Part shown: positions 28,760-36,194 of the stretch, piece by piece
How positions within the stretch are numbered: the first letter of the stretch is position 1
Layout of the letters: each line of letters starts with the position of its first letter
Source of the DNA: Nevskia sp.
GTDB taxonomy: Bacteria; Pseudomonadota; Gammaproteobacteria; Nevskiales; Nevskiaceae
Assembly (NCBI GenBank): GCA_019689635.1
Contig: JADGHB010000008.1
Span: forward strand, 1-64,000
Reading direction: 5' to 3'
DNA: 64,000 nt
The notes under the pieces: generated by a model
The model's input: only the letters and a program-made list of their open reading frames with translations
The model's database searches: none
Told to the model about the DNA's origin: nothing
Translations under genes and position numbers: made by a program

Positions 28760-30046
28760 ATGAAAATGCGGTCCGCAGGTCCCGCGCTCGTCGCGGGGAG
28801 TTTGTTGTTCTGTGCAACGGCACCGGCCTGGGCGATCGACTTCCAGAGCGACGACTGGAAGTTCTCCCTCGACGGCAACGTCAACGTCGATTACATCTAC
28901 TCGAGCTGCGAGGGAGCGAGCTCGGCCCATACCGTCGCGGGCGGGCTGGCTTGCGTCGGTTCGGCCAGCGGCAGCAGCGTGTCGAACATCAGCAACGGCC
29001 TGCTGCCGGCGGCCTTCACGTTCGGCGTGGCCACCACGCAGGACGATATCGACCTGTCCGCGCACCTGGGCCTGTATCCCGGCATCGCCACCAACGACGG
29101 CGGCAGCCCCAACCTGCAAAGCGGCGGCAGCAACACGGCACTGGGCACTACCGGCCTGGACGTGCGCCAGGTGTACATGACCTTCGGCAACAAGAACTGG
29201 GGCACCTTCCTGCTCGGGCGCAACTTCGGCCTGTTCGGCTTCGACGTCATCATCAATGACATGACCCTGCCCGGCGTGGGTGGTCCCGGAGGTTCGGCTT
29301 CTGCGGCGCCGGCCAATACCACGCTCGGTTCGATCGGCCTGGGTTATATCTACACCGACACGCTGGGTCAGATCGACTACACCACGCCCGACTTTGCCGG
29401 CTTCACGGCGACCATCGGCATCTACGATCCTCTAAATGCAATCAATGGAGCGGGTGCTGTCATAGGCGGCAAATTTGTACCGGATTCACCACAACCAAAG
29501 TCCGCACCTGGGTTTCACGGCAAGTTGGCGTACAAACTCGATTTCGGCGGCGGCACCAAGCTGTATCTGTCCAGTGCCTTTATCACTCAAAAGCAGAAAT
29601 TTATTGCCGCAGCGACCGGCAATCCATACAGCTACAACGCCTTAGGTATCGATGCCTTCGCCATGCTGGACATCAGCGACTTCGAGCTGTTCGGCTACTA
29701 CTACCACGGCAGCGGCCTGGGCACGACCGGGTTGTTTGTCTTAGGTGACGATGGATTAAGCGATGGCAAAAAGCGCTCCTCGAACGGCTACCTGATCCAG
29801 GGCACCTACAAGATCGGCAAGTGGAAGCTGGGCGTGAACTATGGCGATAGCAGCCTGGATCTCGCCAGTGGCGAAACCAATCCCACCCTGGTCAAGGACA
29901 ACCGCAAGGTGACCGGCGGCGTGTACTACTCGCTGACCAAGAACCTCACGCTGCTCGGCGAAGTCACCAACGTGGACGCCAAGAACCACGCGGGCGACAG
30001 CAACAACGCCACCACGGTCAACGTCGGTGCCTTCCTAAGCTTCTAA
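28760..30046 (+). CDS. Outer-membrane porin
   Basis: 428 residues with a clean signal peptide (MKMRSAGPALVAGSLLFCATAPAWA). The mature part has many short amphipathic strands, LGRNFGLFGFDV (the usual porin loop-3 area), GFHGKLAYKLDFGG and a terminal phenylalanine (GAFLSF), as expected for a 16-stranded Gram-negative porin. AGGAGG precedes ATG 28760. Stretches around 29430-29510 and 29580-29640 are AT-richer than their surroundings and fall in putative loops. Substrate not predictable; a perfect hairpin follows the stop. Confidence 0.88.
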   Translation: MKMRSAGPALVAGSLLFCATAPAWAIDFQSDDWKFSLDGNVNVDYIYSSCEGASSAHTVAGGLACVGSASGSSVSNISNGLLPAAFTFGVATTQDDIDLSAHLGLYPGIATNDGGSPNLQSGGSNTALGTTGLDVRQVYMTFGNKNWGTFLLGRNFGLFGFDVIINDMTLPGVGGPGGSASAAPANTTLGSIGLGYIYTDTLGQIDYTTPDFAGFTATIGIYDPLNAINGAGAVIGGKFVPDSPQPKSAPGFHGKLAYKLDFGGGTKLYLSSAFITQKQKFIAAATGNPYSYNALGIDAFAMLDISDFELFGYYYHGSGLGTTGLFVLGDDGLSDGKKRSSNGYLIQGTYKIGKWKLGVNYGDSSLDLASGETNPTLVKDNRKVTGGVYYSLTKNLTLLGEVTNVDAKNHAGDSNNATTVNVGAFLSF

Positions 30047-30085
30047 GCGAGCTCTCCGGCGCTCCAGTGCGGGGCGAGCGCTTTC

Positions 30086-30115
30086 GGGCCGGTACGGATT
30101 CCTCCATACCGGCCC
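30086..30115 (+). terminator. Hairpin terminator after the porin
   Basis: GGGCCGGTA pairs perfectly with TACCGGCCC over a 12-nt loop, 40 nt after the porin stop. The tail GCATTCTATT is only moderately T-rich. Confidence 0.6.
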
Positions 30116-30243
30116 GCATTCTATTGTGCAGAACGGTAGGGTGCGCTGCGCGCACGCGCCATCATGCTGCGAACGCACGTGCCACCGACGGGCATATTCG
30201 GTGGGGAGTAGGCTGGATTCGCGCGCCGCGCCCGAGAACGCGC

Positions 30244-30669
30244 TTATTCCCCGGGGACCTGGATACGCGGGTCTTCGGCACGGACAAAGGCGAGGAAGTT
30301 CCTCGCGTTCAAGGTGTAAATGACTTGCGCACCCGCTTTGCGGGCCGCCGCAAGATGAAGAAAATCGTAAACGGCGCCGCCACGAACACCTGCCGCCGCC
30401 GTTTGCCGCAGGACCTTCGCGATTTCGGTGGCGCGCAGTTCCACTAACCGCAGGTGCGGTAATAGCGAAGACTCGACCAGTTCGGTAGCGACGTCCGGCG
30501 CGACGCGCAGGCCCAGACCGCCGCCCGTCAGCGTCGAAAAGGTTTCTGCCAGCGCGTGCGTCCAGGCCGCCGGCTTTCGCCGGCTCAGGAGAGCAAGGCA
30601 GGCTTCGTGATGGGGTTCGTCCTCGACCAGGGCCGCGACCAGCACGGACGTGTCGAGGAAAGCCGTCAC
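30244..30669 (-). CDS. vapC: PIN-domain toxin, VapC family
   Basis: 141 residues. PIN-domain acidic residues are visible: Asp6 in FLDTSVLVAAL, Glu42 in HALAETFSTL and the later VYDFLHLAAA. VapC toxins are Mg-dependent RNases that cut tRNA or rRNA. The ATG overlaps the antitoxin stop by 4 nt. The 197 nt between porin and this stop hold only the hairpin. Confidence 0.9.
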   Translation of the reverse strand: MTAFLDTSVLVAALVEDEPHHEACLALLSRRKPAAWTHALAETFSTLTGGGLGLRVAPDVATELVESSLLPHLRLVELRATEIAKVLRQTAAAGVRGGAVYDFLHLAAARKAGAQVIYTLNARNFLAFVRAEDPRIQVPGE

Positions 30670-30935
30670 CGCGCCAGGCCCCGCGCTTCCTGTTCTTCGC
30701 GCTCGGCGGCCACTGCGGCCGCCGCGTCCGCGCGCGCGCCGGTCTTTGCCAGGACGGTGATCCCCGACTTCTTCTTGAATGCGGGGCGCGCCTCCGAGGC
30801 GACCGGTACCAGCTCGACCCGGCCGGCGACCACCTCCGCGCGCAGCCGTGAACCGCCGCGCAGGTTCAGGCGCTCGCGCACCGGCTTCGGCAGTACCAGC
30901 CGCCCGCTGGCGTCCATTTGAATGGTATCTTTCAT
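30666..30935 (-). CDS. vapB: AbrB/SpoVT-type antitoxin
   Basis: 89 residues. The swapped-hairpin AbrB domain is clear (MKDTIQMDASGRLVLPKPVRERLNL), followed by a basic C-terminal half that would bind the toxin. It is first in the operon, as usual for VapB. ATG 30935 is the start; the AT-rich spacer upstream holds TAGAAT and a perfect ATGCATGCAT palindrome at 30965-30974, candidates for promoter and autoregulation. Confidence 0.88.
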   Translation of the reverse strand: MKDTIQMDASGRLVLPKPVRERLNLRGGSRLRAEVVAGRVELVPVASEARPAFKKKSGITVLAKTGARADAAAAVAAEREEQEARGLAR

Positions 30936-31008
30936 GGCAATTATTCTACCATTGTCCCACCCGTATGCATGCATTTCCCCCCGATCCCGACCACGGCGCG
31001 GCCGCCGC

Positions 31009-31902
31009 ATGAACCCGCACCAGGAACGCGCGGCTTTCGCGTTGTTCGTCGGTGCGGTGTGCATCGGGCTGGCGCCGATCTTGGTGCGCCTGGCGGATGT
31101 CGGCCTGACCGCGGCGGCGTTCTGGCGTGCGGCGCTGGCGCTGCCCGCGCTCGCGGCGCTGCGCCTGCGCGTGCCGGCCGCGGCACCGCACACCGCCGCG
31201 GCCGACCGCCGCGCGCTGTGGCTGGCCGGCGCGTTCTTCGGCGCCGATCTCGCCGTCTGGCACCAGTCGCTCGGCCACACCAGCGTGGCCAACGCCACGC
31301 TGCTCGCCAACCTCGCGCCGGTGTTCGTGGCGCTGGCGCTCTGGCAGCTTTTCGGCGAACGCTATGGGGTGCGCTTCTGGCTGGGGCTGGCCGCGGCGCT
31401 GGCCGGCGCGGGCCTGCTCGTCGCGGACAGCCTGTCCATCGGCCTGCGCGATGCCTTCGGCGACGGTCTGGCCGCGATCTCGGCGGTGTTCTACGCGGGC
31501 TACCAGATCGTGGTCGCCCGCGTGCGCAACCGCTGCGACACCATCACGGTGATGTTGCGCACGAGTTTCGCGACCGCGCTGCTCCTCTTGCCGGTGGCAC
31601 TGGCGCTGCATGAAGCGCTGTGGCCGCAGACCCTGCGCGGCTGGAGCGTGGTGTTCGGCCTGGCGCTGGTCAGCCACGTCGCCGGTCAGGGCCTGATCGC
31701 CTACGCGCTGGCCGAGCTGCCCACGGCCTTCGCCTCCGTGGGCCTGCTGGTCCAGCCGCTGGCCGCCGCCGCGTTCGCCTGGGCGCTGCTGGGCGAGCGC
31801 TTCGGGATCGAGCAGGCGCTGGGCGGCGCGGTGGTGCTCACCGGCATCGTGCTGTGCCGCCTGGCGACTTCGCCGCGCGCGGCGACGATAGAGCTCAACT
31901 AG
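31009..31902 (+). CDS. EamA-family DMT transporter
   Basis: 297 residues, ten hydrophobic segments in two EamA repeats (ALFVGAVCIGLAPILVRLADVG; QSLGHTSVANATLLANLAPVFVAL; then SHVAGQGLIAYALAELPTAFASVGLLVQP). An inner-membrane metabolite exporter of unknown substrate. Divergent from vapB by 73 nt and convergent with the SnoaL-like gene, overlapping it by 8 nt. ATG 31009 is chosen because the conserved first helix starts soon after. Confidence 0.88.
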   Translation: MNPHQERAAFALFVGAVCIGLAPILVRLADVGLTAAAFWRAALALPALAALRLRVPAAAPHTAAADRRALWLAGAFFGADLAVWHQSLGHTSVANATLLANLAPVFVALALWQLFGERYGVRFWLGLAAALAGAGLLVADSLSIGLRDAFGDGLAAISAVFYAGYQIVVARVRNRCDTITVMLRTSFATALLLLPVALALHEALWPQTLRGWSVVFGLALVSHVAGQGLIAYALAELPTAFASVGLLVQPLAAAAFAWALLGERFGIEQALGGAVVLTGIVLCRLATSPRAATIELN

Positions 31903-32347
31903 GTTCGACGCGTACGCCTTGCGGCGTGTTGTGGTCGAAGCACTTCTCCTCGACGCGGCGCTCGATGCGCCAACCCGCCGGCGTGCGCACCCACTCGTCC
32001 GCGTACCACAGGCCCAGGAACATCACCTGCGTCCCGCCTCCGGGCAGCGGCAGCGCCATCGGGTTGAAACAGGCGCAACGCGAGCGCGCGCGAGCGCCGG
32101 CGAGCTCGATGTGGAAATTGCCCACCAGATGGTAATAGGCCGGAAACTTGGGCAGCACTTCCGCCAGCCAGCGCTTGATCTGCGGGTAGCGACCGTCGAT
32201 GCCGCCCATGGCGCGGTAGTCGATATAGGCATCCGGCGTGAACACGGCATCGAGCGCGTCCCAGTCGCGACGGTCGATGGCATTGGCGTAATCCATCAGC
32301 GTTTGCTGGATCTCCAGCCGGTCGCCGAGCTCTTGCAGGTTGTGCAT
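31895..32347 (-). CDS. SnoaL-like/NTF2-fold protein
   Basis: 150 residues. The pattern LEIQQTLMDYANAIDRRDWDALDAVFTPDAYIDY is typical of SnoaL_4-type NTF2-fold proteins, often annotated as nuclear transport factor 2 family, and a late WRIERRVEEKCFD strand fits. Members include dehydratases and isomerases, but no reaction can be assigned here. Start ATG 32347. It is alone on its strand between EamA and the peptidase-like gene. Confidence 0.75.
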   Translation of the reverse strand: MHNLQELGDRLEIQQTLMDYANAIDRRDWDALDAVFTPDAYIDYRAMGGIDGRYPQIKRWLAEVLPKFPAYYHLVGNFHIELAGARARSRCACFNPMALPLPGGGTQVMFLGLWYADEWVRTPAGWRIERRVEEKCFDHNTPQGVRVEPS

Positions 32348-32433
32348 CGCGGCTCCTTCGCAGGGGGTGGCGCTGAGGATCTCGCGCCTTCGAGGGCTGC
32401 GCCTCCCGCGAACGGAGGGTACGGAGCGGGGCG

Positions 32434-33228
32434 TCAATCGCACGCGTTCGCGCCGTAGCACACCTCGAAGGCGTCGCCGCCGTGCGCAGCGGAAGGATTG
32501 GCGAGTACCGTGCCGTCGCTGGCGCGGATCAATTGCACGCGCTGTTCAGGCGTCAGACCGGGATTCGCGCCGTTGACGGTCAGGCCGGAAAACGAGATCG
32601 TGCCAAACTTGCTCAAGCTGGCCTGCCCCGTCTGGCCCGGCCCCACCGCGGTCGGCGCCTCCAGGATCCACTCCGCGCTGTCGCCGGCAGTGACGAAGGG
32701 CACATCGTGGGTGAAAGTCCAGCCGCGCGTGGCGTTGACGATGGTGATCTTCCACGTCACCAGACCGCTGCCGTCCACCGTGACCGTGATCCGATCGCCG
32801 GGCCGCACGGGAAAATCGCCGCCGCCCAGCAGCCCGCTGCCCGCCGTGATCGCGGGCGCGGGAAACGCCTCCCACCAGGCGTAGTCATCGGTTGCGCCGC
32901 CGTTGCAGTCCTGCTCGGTCCCCGCCTGGATCAATAGCGTGTCCGTGGCGGAGCTTCCGCCGATGCCGGTCCAGGCGGAGCTCGCCGTAGTGGCGCCGTC
33001 CGAACAGTCCACTGCCGGCACCGTCCAGGTTCCGCTCACCGTGCGGAAACTCCCTGCCGGAGCGGTTTGCAGGTAGCCGCTCCAGTTGGTGGACTGCTGC
33101 GCGGCGGTGGCACCGTTGGTCTGACCCTGGGTCGCGCCGGGCGCCGGGCCGGGGCCGCCGCCGCAGGATGCGCAGAGGCTCAAAACGCCATAGCACCACA
33201 TCCGCCGCAAAAACGAAGCGCATGTCAT
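32434..33228 (-). CDS. Peptidase G1 (glutamic peptidase)-like secreted protein
   Basis: 264 residues. A short signal with a Cys at residue 22 suggests a lipoprotein, followed by a Gly/Gln-rich linker. The core has TNWSGYLQ, SAWTGIGG, Gln101 in LIQAGTEQ and Glu186 in SAEWILEAP. A Gln/Glu pair about 85 residues apart is the catalytic dyad of eqolisins (family G1), best known from fungal acid proteases. WWEAFPAPA is also typical. If active it would digest protein at low pH outside the cytoplasm. Recognised by motif only. Confidence 0.75.
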   Translation of the reverse strand: MTCASFLRRMWCYGVLSLCASCGGGPGPAPGATQGQTNGATAAQQSTNWSGYLQTAPAGSFRTVSGTWTVPAVDCSDGATTASSAWTGIGGSSATDTLLIQAGTEQDCNGGATDDYAWWEAFPAPAITAGSGLLGGGDFPVRPGDRITVTVDGSGLVTWKITIVNATRGWTFTHDVPFVTAGDSAEWILEAPTAVGPGQTGQASLSKFGTISFSGLTVNGANPGLTPEQRVQLIRASDGTVLANPSAAHGGDAFEVCYGANACD

Positions 33229-33343
33229 CGCCGACCTCCCCGTTCGACCGTCCTCGGTCGCCCGCTCAGTCTAACAAGCCGCCGTACCCGCCGGGGCTCG
33301 CGCAGGGGCTGGGCTGCATATTTCATTAGAAATTTTTCGAGGG

Positions 33344-33349
33344 TATTAT
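33344..33349 (+). promoter_or_regulatory. -10 element of the MbcA/RES operon
   Basis: TATTAT lies 7 nt before the ATG at 33357, with a weak TTTCAT 17 bp upstream. The predicted transcription start would be at or next to the ATG, so the message may be leaderless. Confidence 0.4.
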
Positions 33350-33356
33350 TTCCCGC

Positions 33357-33749
33357 ATGAAAATCCGGGAACCGCCGGCGAAATCTGCGGCAGCCGCGCC
33401 GCAGGCCGAGGCCGTGCTGTCCAAGGCCGCGGTGCGCGCCGCCGAGCAGCTCGAGCTGACCCAGGCGCGGCTCGCCCGGGTGCTGGGCTTGAGCCCCGCC
33501 ACCGCCTCGCGGCTGGCGTCCGGACTCTGGCGCATTCCCAAAGACAGCAAGACCTGGGAGCTGGCGACGGCGTTCCTGCGCGTCTATCGCAGCCTGTCGG
33601 CGATCACCGGCGGCGATGCGCAAGCCATGCGTGCCTGGCTGCATTCGCCCAATGCCGCGCTCGGCGGCGAACCCGGCCAGCTCATCGCCGATGCCGAAGG
33701 TTTGATCCGCGTGCTGCACTATCTCGACGCCGTGCGCGGGCGCGTCTAA
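33357..33749 (+). CDS. MbcA/ParS/Xre-type antitoxin
   Basis: 130 residues. An N-terminal helix-turn-helix (LTQARLARVLGLSPATASRLASGLWRIP) is followed by a toxin-binding domain with AWLHSPNAALGGEPGQLIADAEGLIRVLHYLDAVRGRV, the hallmark of antitoxins paired with RES toxins. It should both neutralise the toxin and repress the operon. The toxin gene starts 17 nt downstream. The ATG directly follows an AT-rich promoter-like stretch. Confidence 0.9.
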   Translation: MKIREPPAKSAAAAPQAEAVLSKAAVRAAEQLELTQARLARVLGLSPATASRLASGLWRIPKDSKTWELATAFLRVYRSLSAITGGDAQAMRAWLHSPNAALGGEPGQLIADAEGLIRVLHYLDAVRGRV

Positions 33750-33766
33750 GAACGCCGCGCGCTGCC

Positions 33767-34534
33767 ATGTCGGATCGGCACGGCGCTGCGAAGTCCGAGG
33801 CAGCCGCCTGGAGCGCCCGCACGATCGCAAAAGAGAGTCAGCGCTGCGAACTCCACTTGTGGCGCGCGGTGGAAGCCCAGCACGTGGTGGCCACGCGCGC
33901 GCTGGTGGACAGCCAGGCGGAGCAGGAACTGCTGGAGGAGTTGCTCGACGCCGCCAAGCCGGCCGTGCCGGCGGACTGTGCGCGGCTCGATTATCTGCTG
34001 TACACGCCCTTCCGCTATCCGTCGGTCGGCTGCGGCTCGCGTTTTCGCGCGCTGAGCGATCCCGGCGTGTGGTACGGCGCCGAGGAAGTGCGCACCGCCT
34101 GCGCGGAAGCGGGCTACTGGCGCTGGCGCTTCGTGACCGACAGCCGGGGCCTGAAGCGCCTGGACGGCGTGCCGCACACCGTGTTCCAGGCGGCGGCGCG
34201 CGGCGCCACGGTGGACCTGCGCCGCAAGCCTTTCGTACGCGAGGCGGCGCGCTGGAGCGATCCCGACGACTACGCCGCCTGCCAGGCGTTCGCGCGCGCC
34301 GCGCGCCAGGCGGCGGTGAAGCTGATCCGCTACCGCTCGGTGCGCGACCCCGCGCAGGCCGGCTGCGCCGCGGTGCTCGACTGCCGCGCCTTCTGCGGGA
34401 CCGGTGGCGTGCGCCGGCGGCAGACCTGGTTTCTCACCGTGGACTCATGGCGCGTGTCCTGGCGCCGGGCCGGCGGCGCGCCGCGCAAGAGCGAAGGCTA
34501 CGAGTTCGTGTTCGGGCCGGCGCATCGCGCCTGA
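33767..34534 (+). CDS. RES-domain toxin
   Basis: 255 residues. RES-domain features are the early LHLWRAV, FRYPS, GSRFRALSDPGVWYGAEEVRTACAE and a conserved glutamate in the last of these. Such toxins degrade NAD+ (phosphorolysis or hydrolysis) and arrest growth unless bound by the antitoxin encoded just upstream. Length is typical. It converges with the fumarase gene 12 nt away. Confidence 0.9.
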   Translation: MSDRHGAAKSEAAAWSARTIAKESQRCELHLWRAVEAQHVVATRALVDSQAEQELLEELLDAAKPAVPADCARLDYLLYTPFRYPSVGCGSRFRALSDPGVWYGAEEVRTACAEAGYWRWRFVTDSRGLKRLDGVPHTVFQAAARGATVDLRRKPFVREAARWSDPDDYAACQAFARAARQAAVKLIRYRSVRDPAQAGCAAVLDCRAFCGTGGVRRRQTWFLTVDSWRVSWRRAGGAPRKSEGYEFVFGPAHRA

Positions 34535-34546
34535 GCGCGTGTCCGC

Positions 34547-36061
34547 TCAAGCCACCGCCACCGGGATCTTGCCGATCTTGGCCTGCCACTCGCGCGGGCC
34601 GGTGGCGTGGACGGAAGCGCCGCGCGCGTCCACCGCCACCGTCACCGGCATGTCTTTCACCTCGAATTCGTAGATCGCCTCCATGCCGAGATCCTCGAAG
34701 GCGACCACGCGCGCGGCGCGGATCGCCTTGGAGACGAGATAGGCCGCGCCGCCGACGGCGATCAGATAGACCGCCCGGTGATCGCGGATCGCCTCGATCG
34801 CCGCCGGACCGCGCTCGGCCTTGCCGACCATGCCGAGCAAACCGGTCGCCTCCAGCATTCGGCGCGTGAACTTGTCCATGCGCGTGGCGGTGGTGGGACC
34901 GGCGGGGCCGACCACTTCGTCGCGCACCGGATCGACCGGGCCGACGTAGTAGATGAAGCGGTTGCGGAAATCCACCGGCAGTTTCTCGCCGCGTTCGATC
35001 ATCCCGACCAGGCGCTGGTGCGCGGCGTCGCGGCCGGTGAGAAGCTTGCCGTTGAGCAGCAGCACCTCGCCGGGCTTGAAGGTGGCGACTTCCTCTTTGG
35101 TGATCGTGTCGAGATTCACGCGCCGCGCGCCCGCCGGGCTGTAGGTAATGCGCGGCCAGTCCTCGAGCGAGGGCGGCTCGAGCGCCGCCGGACCCGAACC
35201 GTCCAGCACGAAGTGCGCATGGCGCGTGGCGGCGCAGTTGGGGATCATCGCCACCGGCAGATTGGCCGCGTGCGTCGGATAGTCCTTGATCTTCACGTCG
35301 AGCACCGTGGTCAGCCCGCCCAAGCCCTGCGCGCCGATGCCCAGCGCGTTGACCTTGTCGTACAGCTCCAGGCGCAGCTCCTCGATGCGCGTCTTGGGCC
35401 CGCGCGCGGCGAGGTCCTGGATGTCGATCGGCTCCATCAGCGCCTCCTTGGCCAGGAGCATCGCCTTCTCGGCGGTGCCGCCGATGCCGAGGCCGAGGAT
35501 GCCCGGCGGACACCAGCCCGCGCCCATGGTTGGCACCGTCTTGAGCACCCAATCGACGATGGAATCGGAAGGATTGAGCATGACGAACTTGCTCTTGGCC
35601 TCCGAACCGCCGCCCTTGGCCGCGACGATCACCTCCACGGTCGCGCCGGGCACCACGCGCACGTTGACGACCGCCGGCGTGTTGTCGCGCGTGTTGACGC
35701 GTTTGCCGGCCGGATCGGTCAGGATGGAAGCGCGCAGCCGGTTGTCGGGATCGTTGTAAGCGCGGCGCACGCCCTCGTTGACCATGTCCTCGACGCCCAG
35801 GCTCGCCTCCCAGCGCACCTCCATGCCGATGTTCAGGAACACCGTGACGATGCCGGTGTCCTGACAGATCGGCCGGTGGCCTTCGGCGCACATCCGCGAG
35901 TTGACCAGGATCTGCGCCATCGCGTCCTTGGCGGCGGGCGAGGCCTCGCGCTCGTAGGCGCGCGCCAGCGCGCGGATGTAGTCGGGCGGATGGTAGTAGC
36001 TGATGTATTGCAGGGCGTCGGCGATGGACTGGATGAAATCGTCCTGTTTGATGGGGCGCAT
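34547..36061 (-). CDS. fumA: Class I (Fe-S) fumarate hydratase
   Basis: 504 residues, single-chain class I fumarase. Cluster cysteines are Cys66 (GHRPICQDTG), Cys184 (GAGWCPPG) and Cys276 (MIPNCAATRH), which hold an oxygen-sensitive [4Fe-4S]. A C-terminal beta domain has YYVGPVDP and GPTTATRMDKF. It hydrates fumarate to malate in the TCA cycle. ATG 36061 gives the standard IKQDDFIQSIADALQYIS start; the reading up to 36139 has no ribosome-binding site. Divergent from the TonB receptor with 133 nt between. Confidence 0.95.
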   Translation of the reverse strand: MRPIKQDDFIQSIADALQYISYYHPPDYIRALARAYEREASPAAKDAMAQILVNSRMCAEGHRPICQDTGIVTVFLNIGMEVRWEASLGVEDMVNEGVRRAYNDPDNRLRASILTDPAGKRVNTRDNTPAVVNVRVVPGATVEVIVAAKGGGSEAKSKFVMLNPSDSIVDWVLKTVPTMGAGWCPPGILGLGIGGTAEKAMLLAKEALMEPIDIQDLAARGPKTRIEELRLELYDKVNALGIGAQGLGGLTTVLDVKIKDYPTHAANLPVAMIPNCAATRHAHFVLDGSGPAALEPPSLEDWPRITYSPAGARRVNLDTITKEEVATFKPGEVLLLNGKLLTGRDAAHQRLVGMIERGEKLPVDFRNRFIYYVGPVDPVRDEVVGPAGPTTATRMDKFTRRMLEATGLLGMVGKAERGPAAIEAIRDHRAVYLIAVGGAAYLVSKAIRAARVVAFEDLGMEAIYEFEVKDMPVTVAVDARGASVHATGPREWQAKIGKIPVAVA

Positions 36062-36194
36062 GCGCAGAGTGCAAAACGGAGGGCCGAGGCGCGAATTTTG
36101 CCGCCAGACCTGCGAATTGACAAAACTTTGACGGCTCACCGCTTAAGCTTTCCCACACAGCGCATCGCCAACAAGAATGCGCAGGGAGTCCCAC

